Source: Hoplostethus atlanticus (taxonomy: Eukaryota > Chordata > Actinopteri > Trachichthyiformes > Trachichthyidae). From it: a stretch of DNA of 64,000 bases. A program made the translations under genes and the position numbers. Each line of letters opens with the position of its first letter. Positions within the stretch are counted from its first letter, which is position 1. Positions 1-58,545 of the stretch are shown here, one piece after another. The DNA lies in contig JAXDDX010000185.1 in assembly GCA_034670405.1 (NCBI GenBank), positions 1 to 64,000 on the forward strand. Reading direction: 5' to 3'. A model generated the notes under the pieces. It was not told the origin of the DNA. It searched no databases and worked only from the letters and a program-made list of their open reading frames with translations.

Positions 1-160
1 TTGGACGTCACGGTAGCTCTGCTGCCCGTCTTTCTTGCCACGTAAAATATTATTTCACTTTGCGGTCTGTTTTTAACGCACAGTTAAAAACGGGGACATT
101 TCCGGGGACAGCTCCAGCCGGGGACAGGCCACCAAAAACGGGGACGTCTGGTCACCCTAC
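1..160. mobile_element. hAT-type element end
   Basis: Ends in ggggacgtctggtcacccta; read backwards this is the gggtgaccagacgtcccc terminal sequence common to a fish hAT family. Only this end is in the window. Confidence 0.5.
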
Positions 161-417
161 CCTATATTGCAACACGTACGGTAAAAGACGTTTCATTCAT
201 TCCCGCCGACATTAGGTAAAATAAAGCAGGCAAACATAAAACGGGAAGAATATTTACATTTTAATCCAATCAAAGAGGACAGAATCAAATGCATACAGTG
301 TACATTGCAACCAATAAAAGTTTCAATGCTGTGATGTGTGTTACCATATTTACAGTGAGCCGTTAAACTAGCTGAACTAACCTTAACTATCAATATTGCA
401 AATATGCTTCTGCAAAC

Positions 418-795
418 ATGTCAAAAGAACCAGTGCATCAGAAAGGAAAATACAGTCAAACAAAACTGAACTTCAATGTTAATAATGTTACATCCCTGAT
501 GTCCACAACTCCGTTGGAGCCTGGCCCTTCAACCATAGGACCAGCGCAGCGGCAGCCAGAAGAACCCCAAAGCAGCAGCCCTGTGCCCGCTGAGACTGTC
601 AAACCGCCGGCATTGAACCAAAACAGGCTAGCGCTGGCTCTGACTGCGTGGAGGGTTGTTGTCGGGACATAGAGACGGGTAAAGCTGCACAGCTAATTGT
701 AGACAAAAAGGAGACCGCTAGGTCGTTTGGCCAAAGAGAAAGGTACTTTAATGCAGATTGGTACAAAAATAGAGAGTGGTTCATTCTTGTGGTGT
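418..795 (+). pseudogene. hAT transposase N-terminal remnant
   Basis: 418-672 opens MSKEPVHQKGKYSQTKLNFN and a Pro/Ser-rich stretch. Around 600-660 the reading shifts, and at 739-780 another frame gives RYFNADWYKNREWF. This is like the YFNxxWYKxREWL block at the TTF-type zinc-finger start of fish hAT transposases. It is broken by a frameshift and ends at a stop near 797. Confidence 0.45.
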
Positions 796-835
796 AAACA
801 AGCTATACTTACCCTTTTTAACGTGCGTGTGGATG

Positions 836-1227
836 TGTGACGGTGTGAGAGCACGGCGGAGTGAATGGAGTTCGGCAGGAGACGGAGGAGTCAAGCCAGC
901 GACGGGGTTGCCAGGACTGAGGTGAGAACGACGGAGTGGGAGAGCGGCCGTCAAAGCCGGCGGCGACCTGCCGAGCTCCGGAGGATGCAGCCGGGCGCAG
1001 CCTGGAAGGGCTGTCCAGTCGGGGTTGGGGCGGGACGCCCCTGGAAGCCTGGCGGACTGGAGCAGCCTTGGTGCTCCGCGGCTGACCTGCCGGGAAGGAG
1101 GTGTGCGCGCCGAGGAAGACTGCGCTCTACACTGCTGTCAACGCCGGGCCGGGTTTATTGATGCGGTTAATAAAACGGCCTGCGTCTCTGTCTGTCACGG
1201 ACCCCGGTACTGTGGCGACTTGCCACA
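836..1227 (+). repeat. Gypsy-type LTR-like sequence
   Basis: From tgtgacggtgtgagag to gcgacttgccaca, GC-rich, with taataaaacggcctgcgtct and ctgtctgtcacgg in the order poly(A) signal then U5. Resembles 59268-59517. Open frames inside are not thought to be coding. Confidence 0.4.
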
Positions 1228-1513
1228 ACCAGTATCCCAAATATTTCTTAGAACACTTTCTCCTTAGTACCGTGAATGGTTTGTGAGAAATTATCTTACT
1301 CTCTTACCTACTAAGGTTGTCCTAGTGGTAACGGAAGTCTGTGTTGATCATGTTTCCTATCCTCTTGTTGCTTAGAAATCTCGTTTTGTCCAGCAATATA
1401 TATATATTCTTTTCTCTTTATACTGCAGTTAGGAGTCCTACTACTTATATAATCAGGCATTCTATCTTTTTTTCTTTCTATCATGAGATAATTAGTGGTT
1501 ATATATATATATA

Positions 1514-2807
1514 CTGAGCAAAAATGTACGCTTTTTTTCCTATTTAGTTTAAGTAAACAATCCCAGATTTTTTCTATGTGATCTAAAAGCTTAATTCGCT
1601 CAGAATTTGCACACAAATTTGCCAACATAATCCACCTATCTGACAGGTGTGACATAACATGCTGATTAAACAGCTTGATAATCACACAGGTGTTCGTTAT
1701 GATGGGGCGAAGAAAAGGCCACTCTAAAATGTGCAGTTTTGGCTGCACAACATCATGCCACAGATGCCACACATTTTGAGAGCTCATGCAATTAGCATGC
1801 TGATTGCAGGAATGTCCACTAGAGCTGTTGCCAGAGTGGTGGTGTTCTCTACAATGTCTGGACGTTTCAGATATTTTGGCAGTATGGCCGACCGGCCTCA
1901 CAACCGTAGGCCGGTTGTGACCACACCAGCCCAGGACCGCTACATCTGGCTTCTGCACCTCCAAGATCACCTGAGACCAGCCACACAGACAGCTGATGAA
2001 ACAGTTGGTTTGCAGAATTTCTGCTCAGACTGACAGAAACCATTTCAGGTAGGTCCTTTCCAAGGTCTACCCCTGAATGCTGTATGCCGCCTTAACCGTC
2101 ACAGGTCTTCAGCGATGAATTCCGGTTTCAGCTCTATCAGGCAGAAGGAAGTATGGCGCCGTGAGGGTGAACAGTTTGCTGATGCCAGTGTTGTTGAAAG
2201 ATGGAGGCGGTGGGGTTTTGGTATGGGCAGGCATATCGTATGGACAAAGAAGGTGTGTGCATTTTGTCGACGGCAATTTGAATGCACAGCGATAGCAGGA
2301 CGAGATCCTGAGGCCCGTTCATCTGCCATTCACCTTGTGTTTTCAGCATGATAATCCCCGACCACATGTTGCAAGGATCTGTACCCAATATCTGGCAGCT
2401 GAAAATGTCCAAGTTCTTCCATGGTCTGCATACTCACCAGACATGTCACCCATTGAGCATGCTTGGGATGTTCTGGACCGGCCCATACGTCAACATGTAC
2501 CAACAACTTCACACAGCCATTGAAGAGGAGTGGGACAACATTCCACAAGTCACAATCCACAACCTGATCAACTCTATACGAAGGAGATGCCTTGCACTGT
2601 ATGAAGCAAATGGTGGTCACAACCGATATTGATGGTAATTTTGTTCTATGACCCCAATTTGTGTTTTGGGGGCATCTGTGACCAACCGAGGCATATTTGT
2701 GGTCAAAATTATGTGAAATCAATGTGCCTAATAAATAATTAGTTGATGTGTTTCCATTTATGGACTTCAGTTCAATAAAATCTTTGAAATAGTCGTGTGT
2801 TGCTCAG
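1514..2807 (+). mobile_element. Tc1-like DNA transposon, degenerate
   Basis: Ends ctgagcaaaaatg and the inverted counterpart gttgctcag, each next to a TA dinucleotide (1512-1513 and 2808-2809), the Tc1/mariner target. 1,294 bp with a broken transposase. Confidence 0.85.
1731..2520 (+). pseudogene. Tc1-like transposase, frameshifted
   Basis: HTH region with RAHAISMLIAGMSTRAVARV at 1776-1835. Catalytic pieces follow in other frames: VFSDEFRFQL near 2107, HDNPRPHVARICTQYLA near 2347 and SPDMSPIEHAWDVLDR near 2437, holding the three acids of the DD34E triad. Several frameshifts, so no active enzyme is expected. Confidence 0.82.
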
Positions 2808-3199
2808 TATATAAGGATAAGAGTAGCTGTAGCTGCTGGTCACAGTAACCTTGCTATAGGAGTTTAGCTACAGGTCTCATTAGTTACACTATGTACAAAG
2901 GAAATTTATTTCTCCAGTGGTTAAAATGTTTCAGAATCAGTACTCTGAACATTTTTCAGAAATCTGAAAACCGGTGCTCAAATTGGACCACAAACACGCC
3001 TCTGCTCTGAGTGATCTCGAGTGTTCTGTATGGGCTCGTCTGCAATCTCATCACAATTTTTTTTTTTTCTTGCAAGCCCTCTCCTCCAGGTAATCAGTTC
3101 GGTGGTTGCATTTTTGGGCCATTTCCTTGGCTATGCTTTCCATGGTGCAATATCAGTCATACATTTGTCAATCACAGTTGTGTTGACACCAATAGACTG

Positions 3200-3845
3200 T
3201 TGTTGCAGGTATCAGGACCAGCCTGATCCCTGACAAAGTGACGTCCACCACAACATTCAACTACTGTACCACCCTCCCGACATCGCCTTGGCCAGAATGG
3301 GACGTGCGTTTACAAGTCTACTGCGACTGCCGGGCGGTTGCCCTAGCGACGGAGACGTCAGTGCCGTACCACAAACCAGCTGGTAACAAACTTTCTTGTT
3401 CATGCACGGGTGATGCAAAGTGAGGTTAGAACATCCTCTGTCACTGCTATCATCTGTCCTTTCTATTCTGTCCGCCAAGCCTACCATTGCCACCGCCATA
3501 GCACCGCGGTTAGACTCATTACAGCTCAGGTGTCTCTGTCTGTGCCAATATTACCTACATTGTACTTATATTCATCTATCAGTATTCTTTGTGTGTGTAA
3601 TCAGGTAATAAATCTCTATTTATAAAGAACTGTCTATCGTGTGTTGATATATATCCTGGAAATGATGGTAGAAAATCCCTGAAATCGAGGGCTCACCTAT
3701 TCAGATTAATCTACGGATTACTATTATAAAGAGACTATTCCAGTGTAAACTGGTGGTGCCCCGCGAATGTTAATTGATTAATAAAAATAAAGGGAAATTG
3801 TGAAATTATATATTTCATAACAAAGCACACACTACACCAATGCCA
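3200..3845 (+). repeat. Repeat family R1, copy
   Basis: Collinear with 55990-56770: shares ctactgcgactgc, atgcacgggtgatgcaaag, attacagctcagg, taataaatct, and agactattccagtgtaaact then ggtggtgccccgcgaatgtt. It ends in cataacaaagcacacactac. Confidence 0.6.
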
Positions 3846-3849
3846 GTAA

Positions 3850-6634
3850 AAAAAAATCACACAAGTCAATATACAGAGCGAGTGAAACCACATCAACCGC
3901 TATTCTGAGACTTGGTGTTAGAGAGCTTGCTGACAGATACACTACAACATCCTTCCAAAAGCCTCATTCACCTAAATATATCTTTATTCAGCAAATACAT
4001 CAGTGAAATCAGTTTGAAACTTGCTGCGGGAACTAAATCAAGCACACGCTTTTCTTTAAAAAGCGTGTATCAAATTGTTGCCACGTTTATTTGTTTGCAC
4101 AAAATAATAAAAAGGTACAAATTTACCAAAACGTAGGGAACAATATGCATCTTGTATATTCAAATTAATCAAAATGAGAGCATGAGGTCTATTTAGTGCA
4201 AGCATTTGATGAAGTTAATCATGAGTGGCCACTCCCGGACTCCATAGTGAGGAGTACACACACAGCACAGGCATATAAAGAAAACATGCTGGTGTTTGAT
4301 TGGGTAGAACTGACCACATGGTTTCCACTAAAGCTGGGTTTCAATCCAAAACACTCTGTAGACAGAATATAAATCAAATTGTAAAATACATCTTAAGAGG
4401 TACTCAGCAAATAGACCTAAGAGCAACAAGGTATGAATATTGTTTTGTATAGTAAAAATTGCTTTAGCTGCAAAGTAGTTACAAGGTGTGATGATTCTAA
4501 ATCCAAATTAATAACTAGTATAAACAGATCAATAAATTCCTGTTGAAAAAATAAAACAAATAAATAAACCTGCCCGTGTCTACATATGAGCCAGACTTTT
4601 TCATTTTCACTAAGTCAAGTGGATAGAGTCTATCCAATAGACTTTCTCTGGATATGTCCAAGTGGCTTGGCTGGCCTTTTGCTGCACTTACCTTTTGCTT
4701 AAAACAACCAATTCAACATTTGAGCCAAAGAGACATTATTACAATTTTACAAAAATGGCAACTACTAAGTTAATACATTCAATAAAAAAGCAAATTTAAA
4801 GCTGCATTGCCCCATATTAGCTAGTTGTCCATACAAAGTTGACTGAATCTTTGCTACTTTCTTTCCTTGCTTGTACATTTGGTACATTTACCTGTACACC
4901 AATTACCCCATCTTAACATGACTATAGAAATTGTCATGTAAATGCCTTAGTCTGATTCTGTAAAACAAATGGGGATAAAATCTGTGTAAGCATAACCTGG
5001 TTAACACACTACGACTTCTGCTCAATCTTTCCATTTATATGGCCATGTAAACAACTTAGTCTGTCAGTTTTTAATGTGTTTATGTGTCAAAAAGGTCTTA
5101 CATCTGTACATTACAGCATCTTCTGCTTTCAGATAACAATCCATCAATTGCCTCTGTAAGAGAATTAAAAAACAAAACAGAAAATACCTCAAACAATCAG
5201 AAATCTGATATATTTGATACGTTCTGACATTTTGTCTAATACTGGAATGGCCACGGCCTGGATCTCATTGCGTCAGGAGGTCCATGTAAACCCAGATTAT
5301 TGGGGGGAAATCACATTGCTTCCAATTGCATTACTATGTAAATGTTTTAATCAAAAATTATGTGATTATTCACAGTAACCAGAATATTGCTTGCATATAA
5401 ACATACCCAATGATAAATGCAGATTTTAAGTCCATCTAACCATCCAGTGTGTAGAAATGTAACAGGGCGAACACAAGGTGGATTGGAAGCATTTCAGTGG
5501 AATTGGAACATGGGGAATCCCCTGGTACAAGGTTTCTACACATCTTTAAAATTACATACTTTTTTCAGACTTTATTTTCTTTACTGGTCTTCAATATTAT
5601 ATACACAGATAGTGGCTTTGCAATATGATCATCAATGTGGCCATATCAGTACAACTGTTAACTATGCCATATTACCAAATTTCAAGATCTTGAATTTACA
5701 ATAATAAGTACAGGTAATAAGTACTTTCCATATAATTTACATATTTTTCTGGACATTCCAGATTGTGTTGGAACATCTGCTGATTACCTATCACATCTGA
5801 GAAGTGATAGACTGACAATACAACACTCTTTGGCTCACTCCCAAATCACCCCATGGACACTAGGTTAGTTCTCTAGGTGTACTGTAAAAGTAAGGTTGGA
5901 AAGGTGGATGAATGTACTGTTTACAGTAAGGCAATGATAGCCTCATCTTGCTTGACGCTAGGTTGTTAACTGCTACACACTGTTTTATATTGGGTTGAAG
6001 TGTATAAGGCCAGGCTCTGGCGGGGTGTTACAAGTAGTTGTGGGTAATGGCTTAGTAGCACATCCAGCACTAAAGACACCTCATCTACGGAAAGCAGCAT
6101 GTTTGTCGGGTTCCCACATCCTGGAAATAGCCTGTCTTTTATAGGACAAACTTGTCAGCCCATCCTGGGAATTCCAGTGTCTGTCATTGGAAAAATAAAA
6201 CTCCACTGCCTTGTTCAAGGAACAATGGACACCATTGCACTGTCAAAATAAATGCCACATTCACCATCGGTCCATTGTTCCAATTTCTGTCTTTTGGAGC
6301 GAGCTCAACTCCCAATCTTCCATGGCACAATGGCAGTGAAAAAAGGTAGAAGGGAAAGCTCCAAACAGACCTATACAGGAAGTGGAGTGCAGTGAAAAAT
6401 AAGCCGCAAATGTAGTTAAATGTCTTTCAAAGCAGAAGGGAGAGATGGAGGACTTAAGCATGGGGTGTAGCAGGTCAGACCAAATCATATTCTCTAATGT
6501 AAACACACTTTAAACACTGTCAAACACTCCAAATTGTAAGAGTTCCCGTTTTTTTCTCCCTCACTCTTCAACACGGGGCCTTCCAGACAGTTAGCTGGAG
6601 GAGCTGAGAGAAGTGGAGGGAGATTCCTCCTGCT
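3850..6634. other. 3' flank and probable 3' UTR of abcc1
   Basis: No gene recognised. The abcc1 3' UTR must extend downward from 6634. Candidate poly(A) signals read as tttatt on the plus strand (for example near 5571 and 4086), but which is used cannot be told. AT-rich, without clear TE structure. Confidence 0.45.
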
Positions 6635-51569
<44,935 letters not shown>

Positions 51570-52389
51570 CTATAACAACAGATTTTTATGTCAAAATATT
51601 AGCTTAAATCACAAGTGTGTCTGCAACTACCTCTGATGCAGGACAAGAACCCTTTGCAAACCAGCACTTTTGCTGAGAAGGGCAAAAAGTGTTTTACCTT
51701 GTGTGGTGTTTTACCTTTTTTCCTGTATGAAATAAAGTAAATTGAATGAGAAGAAGGCCCCATACCCCTAGTCTCGCTCGGACATACATTTCACCACACT
51801 TCGCTTTAGGTCTGGCAGAGACCTTGATCATTGTGGCATAGAGGAAAAAATGAACTGGGCTGTTTGTATTTCTGAAAACCAATCGCAGTTGTCCAGGCTT
51901 GCGTTCAACTCAAGACGCAAATTGTGCCCTTCCAAAACAGTGTTGGGGGTGAGGGGTGGGGGGTGAGGGGTTATTTGTTTGTGAACATACATGGCTAAAT
52001 AGTCACTCTACTGTTGTTTTTTCTTTTTTCTCCACAGAATTAATTACACAGGCCTGTCATTTTGCCAGATCCAATTCTTCCTCAGGTTTTTCCATTGTAA
52101 AGTTTTAACCACTACCTCTATAGCTAGCTTGCTGGCTATGTTGTTGTTGCTGTACTACTACTTCTAAAGGAAGCGGAAAAGGAGGGCAATTCCGCTGAAA
52201 TTGAGTGGCCCCAATGAGGAGGCTATTCCAATGGCCCACTTCCTGTAGGTCGGAATACATCCCAATTAATTCAGATATCACAGATTCATCTCATTTGCCA
52301 AAATAAAATTCTGGTGTGTACATTTCTTGGCACACAGGAACAACTTGTCAAATCAAAACTTAGGAGTCACATTTTGGCAGTATATTGAG
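51570..52389. other. Upstream intron, no recognisable gene
   Basis: Searched by eye for the expected preceding TMD1 exon on the minus strand, without success. 51750-52300 may hold degraded repeats. Confidence 0.4.
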
Positions 52390-53200
52390 CTTAATTATGT
52401 TTATTCTTCCAATTATAGATATGGGCAAACTTGTCCACCTATTAATGTAATTAATTTTATTTTTCTGTAATTTTAGTTAGGCTCATAACTAGTTGAGCTT
52501 AAGGTACTTACTGTATTGTTGGTGATATTCTAATACCAAATACTTAAATCTATCCACGGTAGTTACAAAGGGGTGCCATACAACTCATTCTCTTATTCAT
52601 TAAGAAGCAGAATCACAGATTTGGTTTTGTTGACTTTAAATCCAGAACATGTATTAATCACCTTGCAAAGGGAAGGAATCAAATTCTTTAGATCTGTTAG
52701 AAACAAAAAAGTATCATCTGCATATAACACAATAAGTCCCCTGTCCAAATTCCTCTAATTGAGGGGTCAGCTGCATGGGTTCCATGGCTAAAACAAAGAG
52801 TAATGGTGAAATTGGCAAACCCTGGCCACTTCCGCAGTTGCATCAGTAAACAATTTCAATCCATCTAAGAAAGTAGTCACCCAACCTAAAATACGCCTTC
52901 TAGTGACAGAATAGCAGTATCTTGTTCAGTTGTATCACTCTTCAGCCTCATAGCTAAGGCCTTTGCAATATGTTTTGCATCAGAGTTCAATAGGGAAATT
53001 AGTCTATAGGATCCACATGCTGTCAATTTGTCTGGTTTTAGAATAAGTGTGTTCAGGGCATGACCTTGTTGAAATTGTTCCACATACATATCTAGCAATG
53101 GGCCAATCATTTATAAATGTCTATTCGAAGGTCCTGCCACTTTACTAGCTTTCATTTTAGAAATAGATTCAGAAATATCATCTAATTCCTTCTCTAGCTC
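52390..53200 (-). pseudogene. L1-type LINE RT fragment
   Basis: Minus-strand reading gives HALNTLILKPDKLTACGSYR and LISLLNSDAKHIAKALAMRL (RT N-part), then a YADD box at 52724-52713 followed by TFLFLTD. Frames are broken by stops. No 3' tail resolved. Confidence 0.7.
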
Positions 53201-53690
53201 TAGTACTGTGTGGCCTTGTTCCCGAACCAGGGACGCCCACCCCACACACATTCCCTTACACAGGATCATAACCAATCAGGGATCGATGGCAGTAGATGGA
53301 TAGGGTAAAGTGAAGAGAGGTGGTGGCATAGTGGGTGGTGGTTCCAGGACGCTGGAATACACCGTTGAGCCTTCTTGAGGTGTCGTCGGCCCAATTCAAC
53401 AAAACATTGGTGAATGAAGGCACCCACTTGATAACTCCAATGACATGCCACGTACCACTAGTTGGTAGGGTAGGTAACTGGCGAATGGTGCCATCTGACG
53501 AATGACAGATTTATGATGGTGTGGCCCAATGTTTGCTATGGTGTTCATGAATATCTGACTTCTCAGGAGATTCTGATTGGTAAATGGCTTTGTAATGAGA
53601 AGCAAATGTTTAGTTTATTTCTATTGGATCTGTAGATATTTCACCATGCACACCTGTAATTTCATTAATGTCTCTCTCTGAGTTCAACTT

Positions 53691-53864
53691 ATTTTTTTAA
53701 GAGATTTTTTGGCATTCATGCCTTTATTTGATAATTAGCAGTAGAGTCAGACAGGAAAGACTGGGTAATAAAGGAGGGATGGCAAGCGACATAGGTCGCA
53801 GGCAGGATTTAAACCCAGGACGTCACGGTTATTTGGTATGCGCCTTAGACCACTGAGCTCCCCC
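53691..53864 (-). mobile_element. tRNA-derived SINE with target-site duplication
   Basis: The minus strand begins gggggagctcagtggtctaa (A-box-like), then cctgggtttaaatcctgcc (B-box-like), then a body ending aataaaggcatgaatgcc and an A-rich tail. gagttcaactt (53680-53690) and gagttcagctt (53865-53875) flank it as an imperfect 11-bp duplication. Confidence 0.85.
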
Positions 53865-53879
53865 GAGTTCAGCTTCTTA

Positions 53880-55399
53880 ATGCGCCAGGCTAACAATTGA
53901 CCTGTTTTTTTTCAACCTTGGTTGTAGAAAGTGTTTGAGCCTTAAATAAACTATTTTCTAATTTCAAGGTGGAAAGCACTTGCTCTGAATTGACTAAGAA
54001 GGCTTCCCTCTCCAATTACTTGTCAATCTCATTCATTTTCTGTTTACATTTATTCCAATTTAGAGCTAGTGAAACCTAGCCTTCCATATGATAAGCGCTG
54101 AAGTTTGATCTGTATTCATTGGAAAGGTCTATGAGTTCTCCCAACACAAAGTAGGGGAATGATCTCACAACACAATGCTATTATATCCACAATCAGCTAT
54201 GTTTAGAAGCAAAGAGACATAGATGAAAAGTCTATGAGAGTAGGATTTAAAGGTGCAATAATCAATATTTTTGACTCTTTGGCATTTATAACAAATTTAA
54301 AAACCATACGCTATCTTGAGGATACAGCTGAGACTGTGGCGCACTGACAACATGGTGTCACTCTCAGCCCATCTGTGTGTTTTCAGTGTCTTCTGCACTT
54401 TGGTATCAAAAGCCAGATCATGCCTTAGCTCGGCCCAACTCTGTCCAGCTCCCTGGGCCCCCTCCAGAACTTTATAAAAGGGCTGTTGGCAGTTGGCATC
54501 TGCTGGTTAGCCCTGCAGCGCTGTACTACATATGAAATGGCAGACAGTGAAAAACACTCAGTCCTGCTTGCCCAGGCACTAAATCAAAGAAACACGGCAA
54601 ACACTGGGCTTGCTTTTCCACTGAGAGCCCCTCAAGGACTGAGAGGACCTGCATAGAATATTGCGTTTCTTTTCCTGTTAGTTCAATATTTACAGCAACA
54701 TTTACAGAGTAATATGGAATGGATGGGAAGGTGGTAAATAGCCATACCATAGCTGTTGTATACAGAATATATAAACACGATTACCATATTATAGGATATA
54801 TACCATGGCTTCAACCTGGATTGAATGGATTCAGCCTACCAGTTTTATTAAATTTTATTGCGCAATGTACAAATGAGCTTTCCGACATCCCCATGGAGAT
54901 CTTTATAAGACTGGGCTCTTTGGCAGCAGAGATATTTCCAAGCTGTGACTTGGACTGCAGATGTAGTGTATGCGGGAGACATCGGCCTCCCACCCTCTTC
55001 GGACCATACAAAATACACAGCAACACCCAAAGACTAACACATTCCTCTCCCAGGGCCTTCCTATGAGGTCAAGACCCCTGCTGTGCTCCCAGGGACCCAA
55101 GGAACCCCCTTTGCAGCAAAAGGTGGATTTCCCCCAAAAAGCTGCCAAAAAGTAACACTCGACTAGCCCGCTCTGGTGCCATTAGGAGATGGGACCGATG
55201 ATAAGGGCTGGGGAAATGTACCTAATCTGCCTTCCAAGGGAGACACAGAATGAGTGAACAAATAAACTCTGGAATGTACTGCAAAAATGTGCTTTCTGTA
55301 TATGTTTTATTAGATTTGAACTTCACATCCTGTGGCAGATGATGTGCCCTACTCCCCAATGTAGTATCTGGGTTATTCAAGGCACACAGAATGTGTTAT
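53880..55399. other. Upstream intron, repeats not assigned
   Basis: No gene recognised. 54720-55160 has an open plus-strand frame of 115 codons with Cys-rich CDLDCRCSVCGRHRPP, but no family could be named and no splice context was found. Confidence 0.35.
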
Positions 55400-56780
55400 C
55401 AGGACTTTTGGTTTACTCGCCAGTATTTTGTGGTAAGACAGTGATGTTTGGTGTCATACAAACCCATTTGTTGTTACGTGATTAAATATGTCACTTGCAT
55501 CCCCAAAGGATCAAGAAAAATTATGTTTTCCAAACCTGAGCTGGAAATGCAGTTTTAGGGGATGGTGATCACCAGTCATCAAGTTGTAAATCTGATGCAT
55601 GCAAATGAGGGAAACACCTACCACTTCTGACATACCATAAAAGCCTCTCAGGCCTTGACCCTTGGGCTCGGCTCAGCTCACACACGAAATCACAAACTCG
55701 AACGAACAAAGGAGGACAATTCGTGACTGGGGCAAAAACTCAGGCAGAAAGACATCAAGAAACATCAAGGAACATCAAGAAACTCAACTCAACCGTCCTG
55801 CAGCCCGCCCCGCAGCCCGTCCTGTAACTAAGTTTGAACCTGGCTCAAAGCTCTTCTCTCAGCTCAAGTACCAGACCAGCTCTAGAGTGAATCTTGCAAT
55901 CTTGAAACCACGTCAGAAGCCAGCCGCTACTCTACCCTGCTACCTGAACGACGTGAGTCAACACATCGACCTCTATATCCACTGAGGTGAACTGTTGGCA
56001 CGACGACTCCGACAAACAACGGCCCCCGGACCGGACTCCACAACGGCCCTCCTGATGTCGATTGGTCCAGACCAACACGTGCGTGTGTTTACCTGTCCAC
56101 TGCGACTGCGCGACGGTTACCACGGAGACAAGGACGCCGCTGACACCCTGCAAACCAGTCGGTAACCAACTTTCTTGTTAATGCACGGGTGATGCAAAGG
56201 CAGTGTTGAACTGTGAAGGTGAGGTTAGAATACTCTCTCTCTCTCCACTATTCTCTGTCCTTCTGTCCCAAGTCTCCCGGAAACTGTCAGCTGTCCTCCA
56301 AGCCATCTTTCGCTGTTGCCACAATTAGACGTATTACAGCTCAGGTTGTTTTGTCGGTGCCAACTTCCTTGCAATTGCTATTTGCCATATTCTCTGCCAC
56401 TGTTACTTGCCATACCATTTGCCAATATTACCTGCCCTCATTTCATTTAACTTTGTTGTACATATTGTACATACATTTATCTATCATTATTCGTTGTGTT
56501 TAATCAGTTAATAAATCTTTGTATTTATAAAGAACTGACTATTGTGTGTTATTGATATATCCTGGGAAGGTAGAAAATCACTGAAATCTAGAGCTCACTT
56601 CTTCTGATTATTAGACTGATATCATTATAGAGACTATTCCAGTGTAAACTGGTGGTGCCCCGCGAATGTTAATTAATAAGATATTAATTACTAAGAATAA
56701 TTTCAATAATTGTTTTTTCAGAATTGACCAAACAGTCTCATTGTTCATAACGAAGCACAACACGCTACAGCAGAAGTAGA
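55400..56780 (+). repeat. Repeat family R1, long copy
   Basis: Its 3' half (56090-56770) matches 3290-3840 in order: ctgcgactgc, aactttcttgtt, atgcacgggtgatgcaaag, cattacagctcagg or attacagctcagg, aataaatct, and agactattccagtgtaaact then ggtggtgccccgcgaatgtt. A TATA-like accataaaagcctctc lies at 55630. An LTR-type identity is suspected but unproven. An open frame (55662-55985) shows no known domain. Confidence 0.6.
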
Positions 56781-57302
56781 ACAAAAACGCTCCACGACCA
56801 GCTGTGAAGCAGAAAAAAACAGTAGGGGGCTATTTACTTCTAATCTACATCCCTGACATCTAGGTGGTGATACGCAAAAGTAGGTAATTATGGGCTACTT
56901 TCTGTATGATTCTGTGATTTTTTAAATTTTCTGCTGTCAATCCAGTTTCTGCACTGCTTCCAGTTTTCTGGGGTTGCATATGTTACTTGGCTACACCCTC
57001 ACCCTGACAGGCGTTTCTATGGGAAGCCAAATAGCCTACAGTCTAATGAAAGATTAATTGAACATATTTTTCTTTGCAGTTTCAAGTGAGCTTGAAGTCT
57101 CCAAAAATTAGTAGTTTAGTGAACTCGGTCTACCGCCATGATATTGGTCTACTTTACAGTTGGACAGACCCTACTAATGGCTAAACTCAGTCCTCAGAAC
57201 GAAAGATTCAGACATCTGCGCAGCATCTTGTGCCATAGGTCTAAGCCTACCCAAACAGGCAATGCAAACCAAACACATGCTACACCATTTAAATTGGTGA
57301 CA

Positions 57303-58545
57303 CTTTTAAAGGGGACATATTATGGAAAACGGCTTATTCTTGGCCCTTATACATGTTCCATGTGTTACAATTGACCTAAGTAGCTGAGAAAAAATGAAAT
57401 CTGGAAGTACCCCCCCTTTTTCTGTAGTTTCCTTTTTCAAAAAACGGTCCAAAAAACATGCCGTTTTGAAAAGTCCCCCCTTTAGACGTCATGAGGGGGG
57501 ATTTTAGAATAATTCAACCCCTCTCAGAGCACGCCCACCCCCAGGTGAATAACCACTCCCATTTACCTTGTCTCAAAATGCAGCTCCCGGCAGCGCTGCA
57601 AGCTGTTGCTTATGGTGCATTCCATTCCATTGTACTCGGAAGTCGATAATTCCGAGTCGGTATTCCCAACTTCCAATCTAAATGAGTTCCAGGGCATCTG
57701 CTCGGGAAAACATGGACGCCCGCAGCGAACTCATGTTTGTATGGCAAGTCTCAGAATGTTACAAGCATCTAAAGAGGACCTAAATCAACTACTACAGTGC
57801 CATTAGTGAAGAGAATCGGTGCATATCACTGAACGTGAACGTTAGTCGTCTAGTACCACACACTAGTAAAGACTTCTATCTCGTAACGTTGAGCTCAAAT
57901 CAACTGAATTACGTTACAAATGTAAACTACAAAGTTGGATCTTGCCCGAGTTTCCGACTGGGAATTCCGACTTGAATGACTGTTCTATTGCGCCTTTTTT
58001 TGTGTCGGAGGTCGATTTTTCTGAGTACACTGGAATGCACCATTACTTTGCAAACAGTGGAGCTACAACGACAACGTATCTACGGCCAGATCCCAACTCT
58101 CCAGTTGTTCTGTTGTAGGATGCAGGCAGCAACATAGATCCCTGCACAGTCTCCCAACACGCGAAAATGCCAGGACAGAGTGGATTAATTTCATTTTTAA
58201 CGGCAACGTCCCGGCTACAGTTAGCTCATTTTTGTAGCCGATGTGTCTGATAATCACTTCATGCCGGACTGCTTCAGCAACGAGGGCCAGTTCACAGCAG
58301 GATTAGCATCTAAATTGAAGCTTAAAGATGGAGCAATTCATACGGTACGTGACACATCTGCAAACTTAGAATTTGTAAGTGTCACCATGTTTTGATTTTA
58401 TTTGCAAGTTAGTCTAGTTAGTATATTCGACTACTCGTTAGCTAGCGGGGCTAGCTACGGGCATGTTTGGTGTGGGTAAGAAAACTAAAGCTGGAGTCAA
58501 GACATCTTTTACAGTTATTTGTTGGGACCAGTGTCTGTTTTATAA
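57303..58545 (+). repeat. Repeat family R2, copy 2
   Basis: Reverse-complement partner of 37840-40890 without the LINE. It contains its own copy of the ATGGTGCATTCCA MITE (57612-58043) and is broken at 58546 by a Harbinger-like element after tctgttttataa. Confidence 0.75.
57612..58043. mobile_element. MITE nested in R2 copy 2
   Basis: Ends atggtgcattcca and tggaatgcaccat, the same family as 40386-40634 but about 180 bp longer. Confidence 0.6.

Noticed and set aside
865-1161. 98-codon Arg-rich ORF as a gene
   Set aside because: GC-rich LTR-like sequence with three overlapping frames, no family match and no splice context.
54719-55066. Cys-rich 115-codon ORF as a missing abcc1 exon or separate gene
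   Set aside because: On the wrong strand for abcc1, no recognised domain, and overlapping frames on both strands are equally open.
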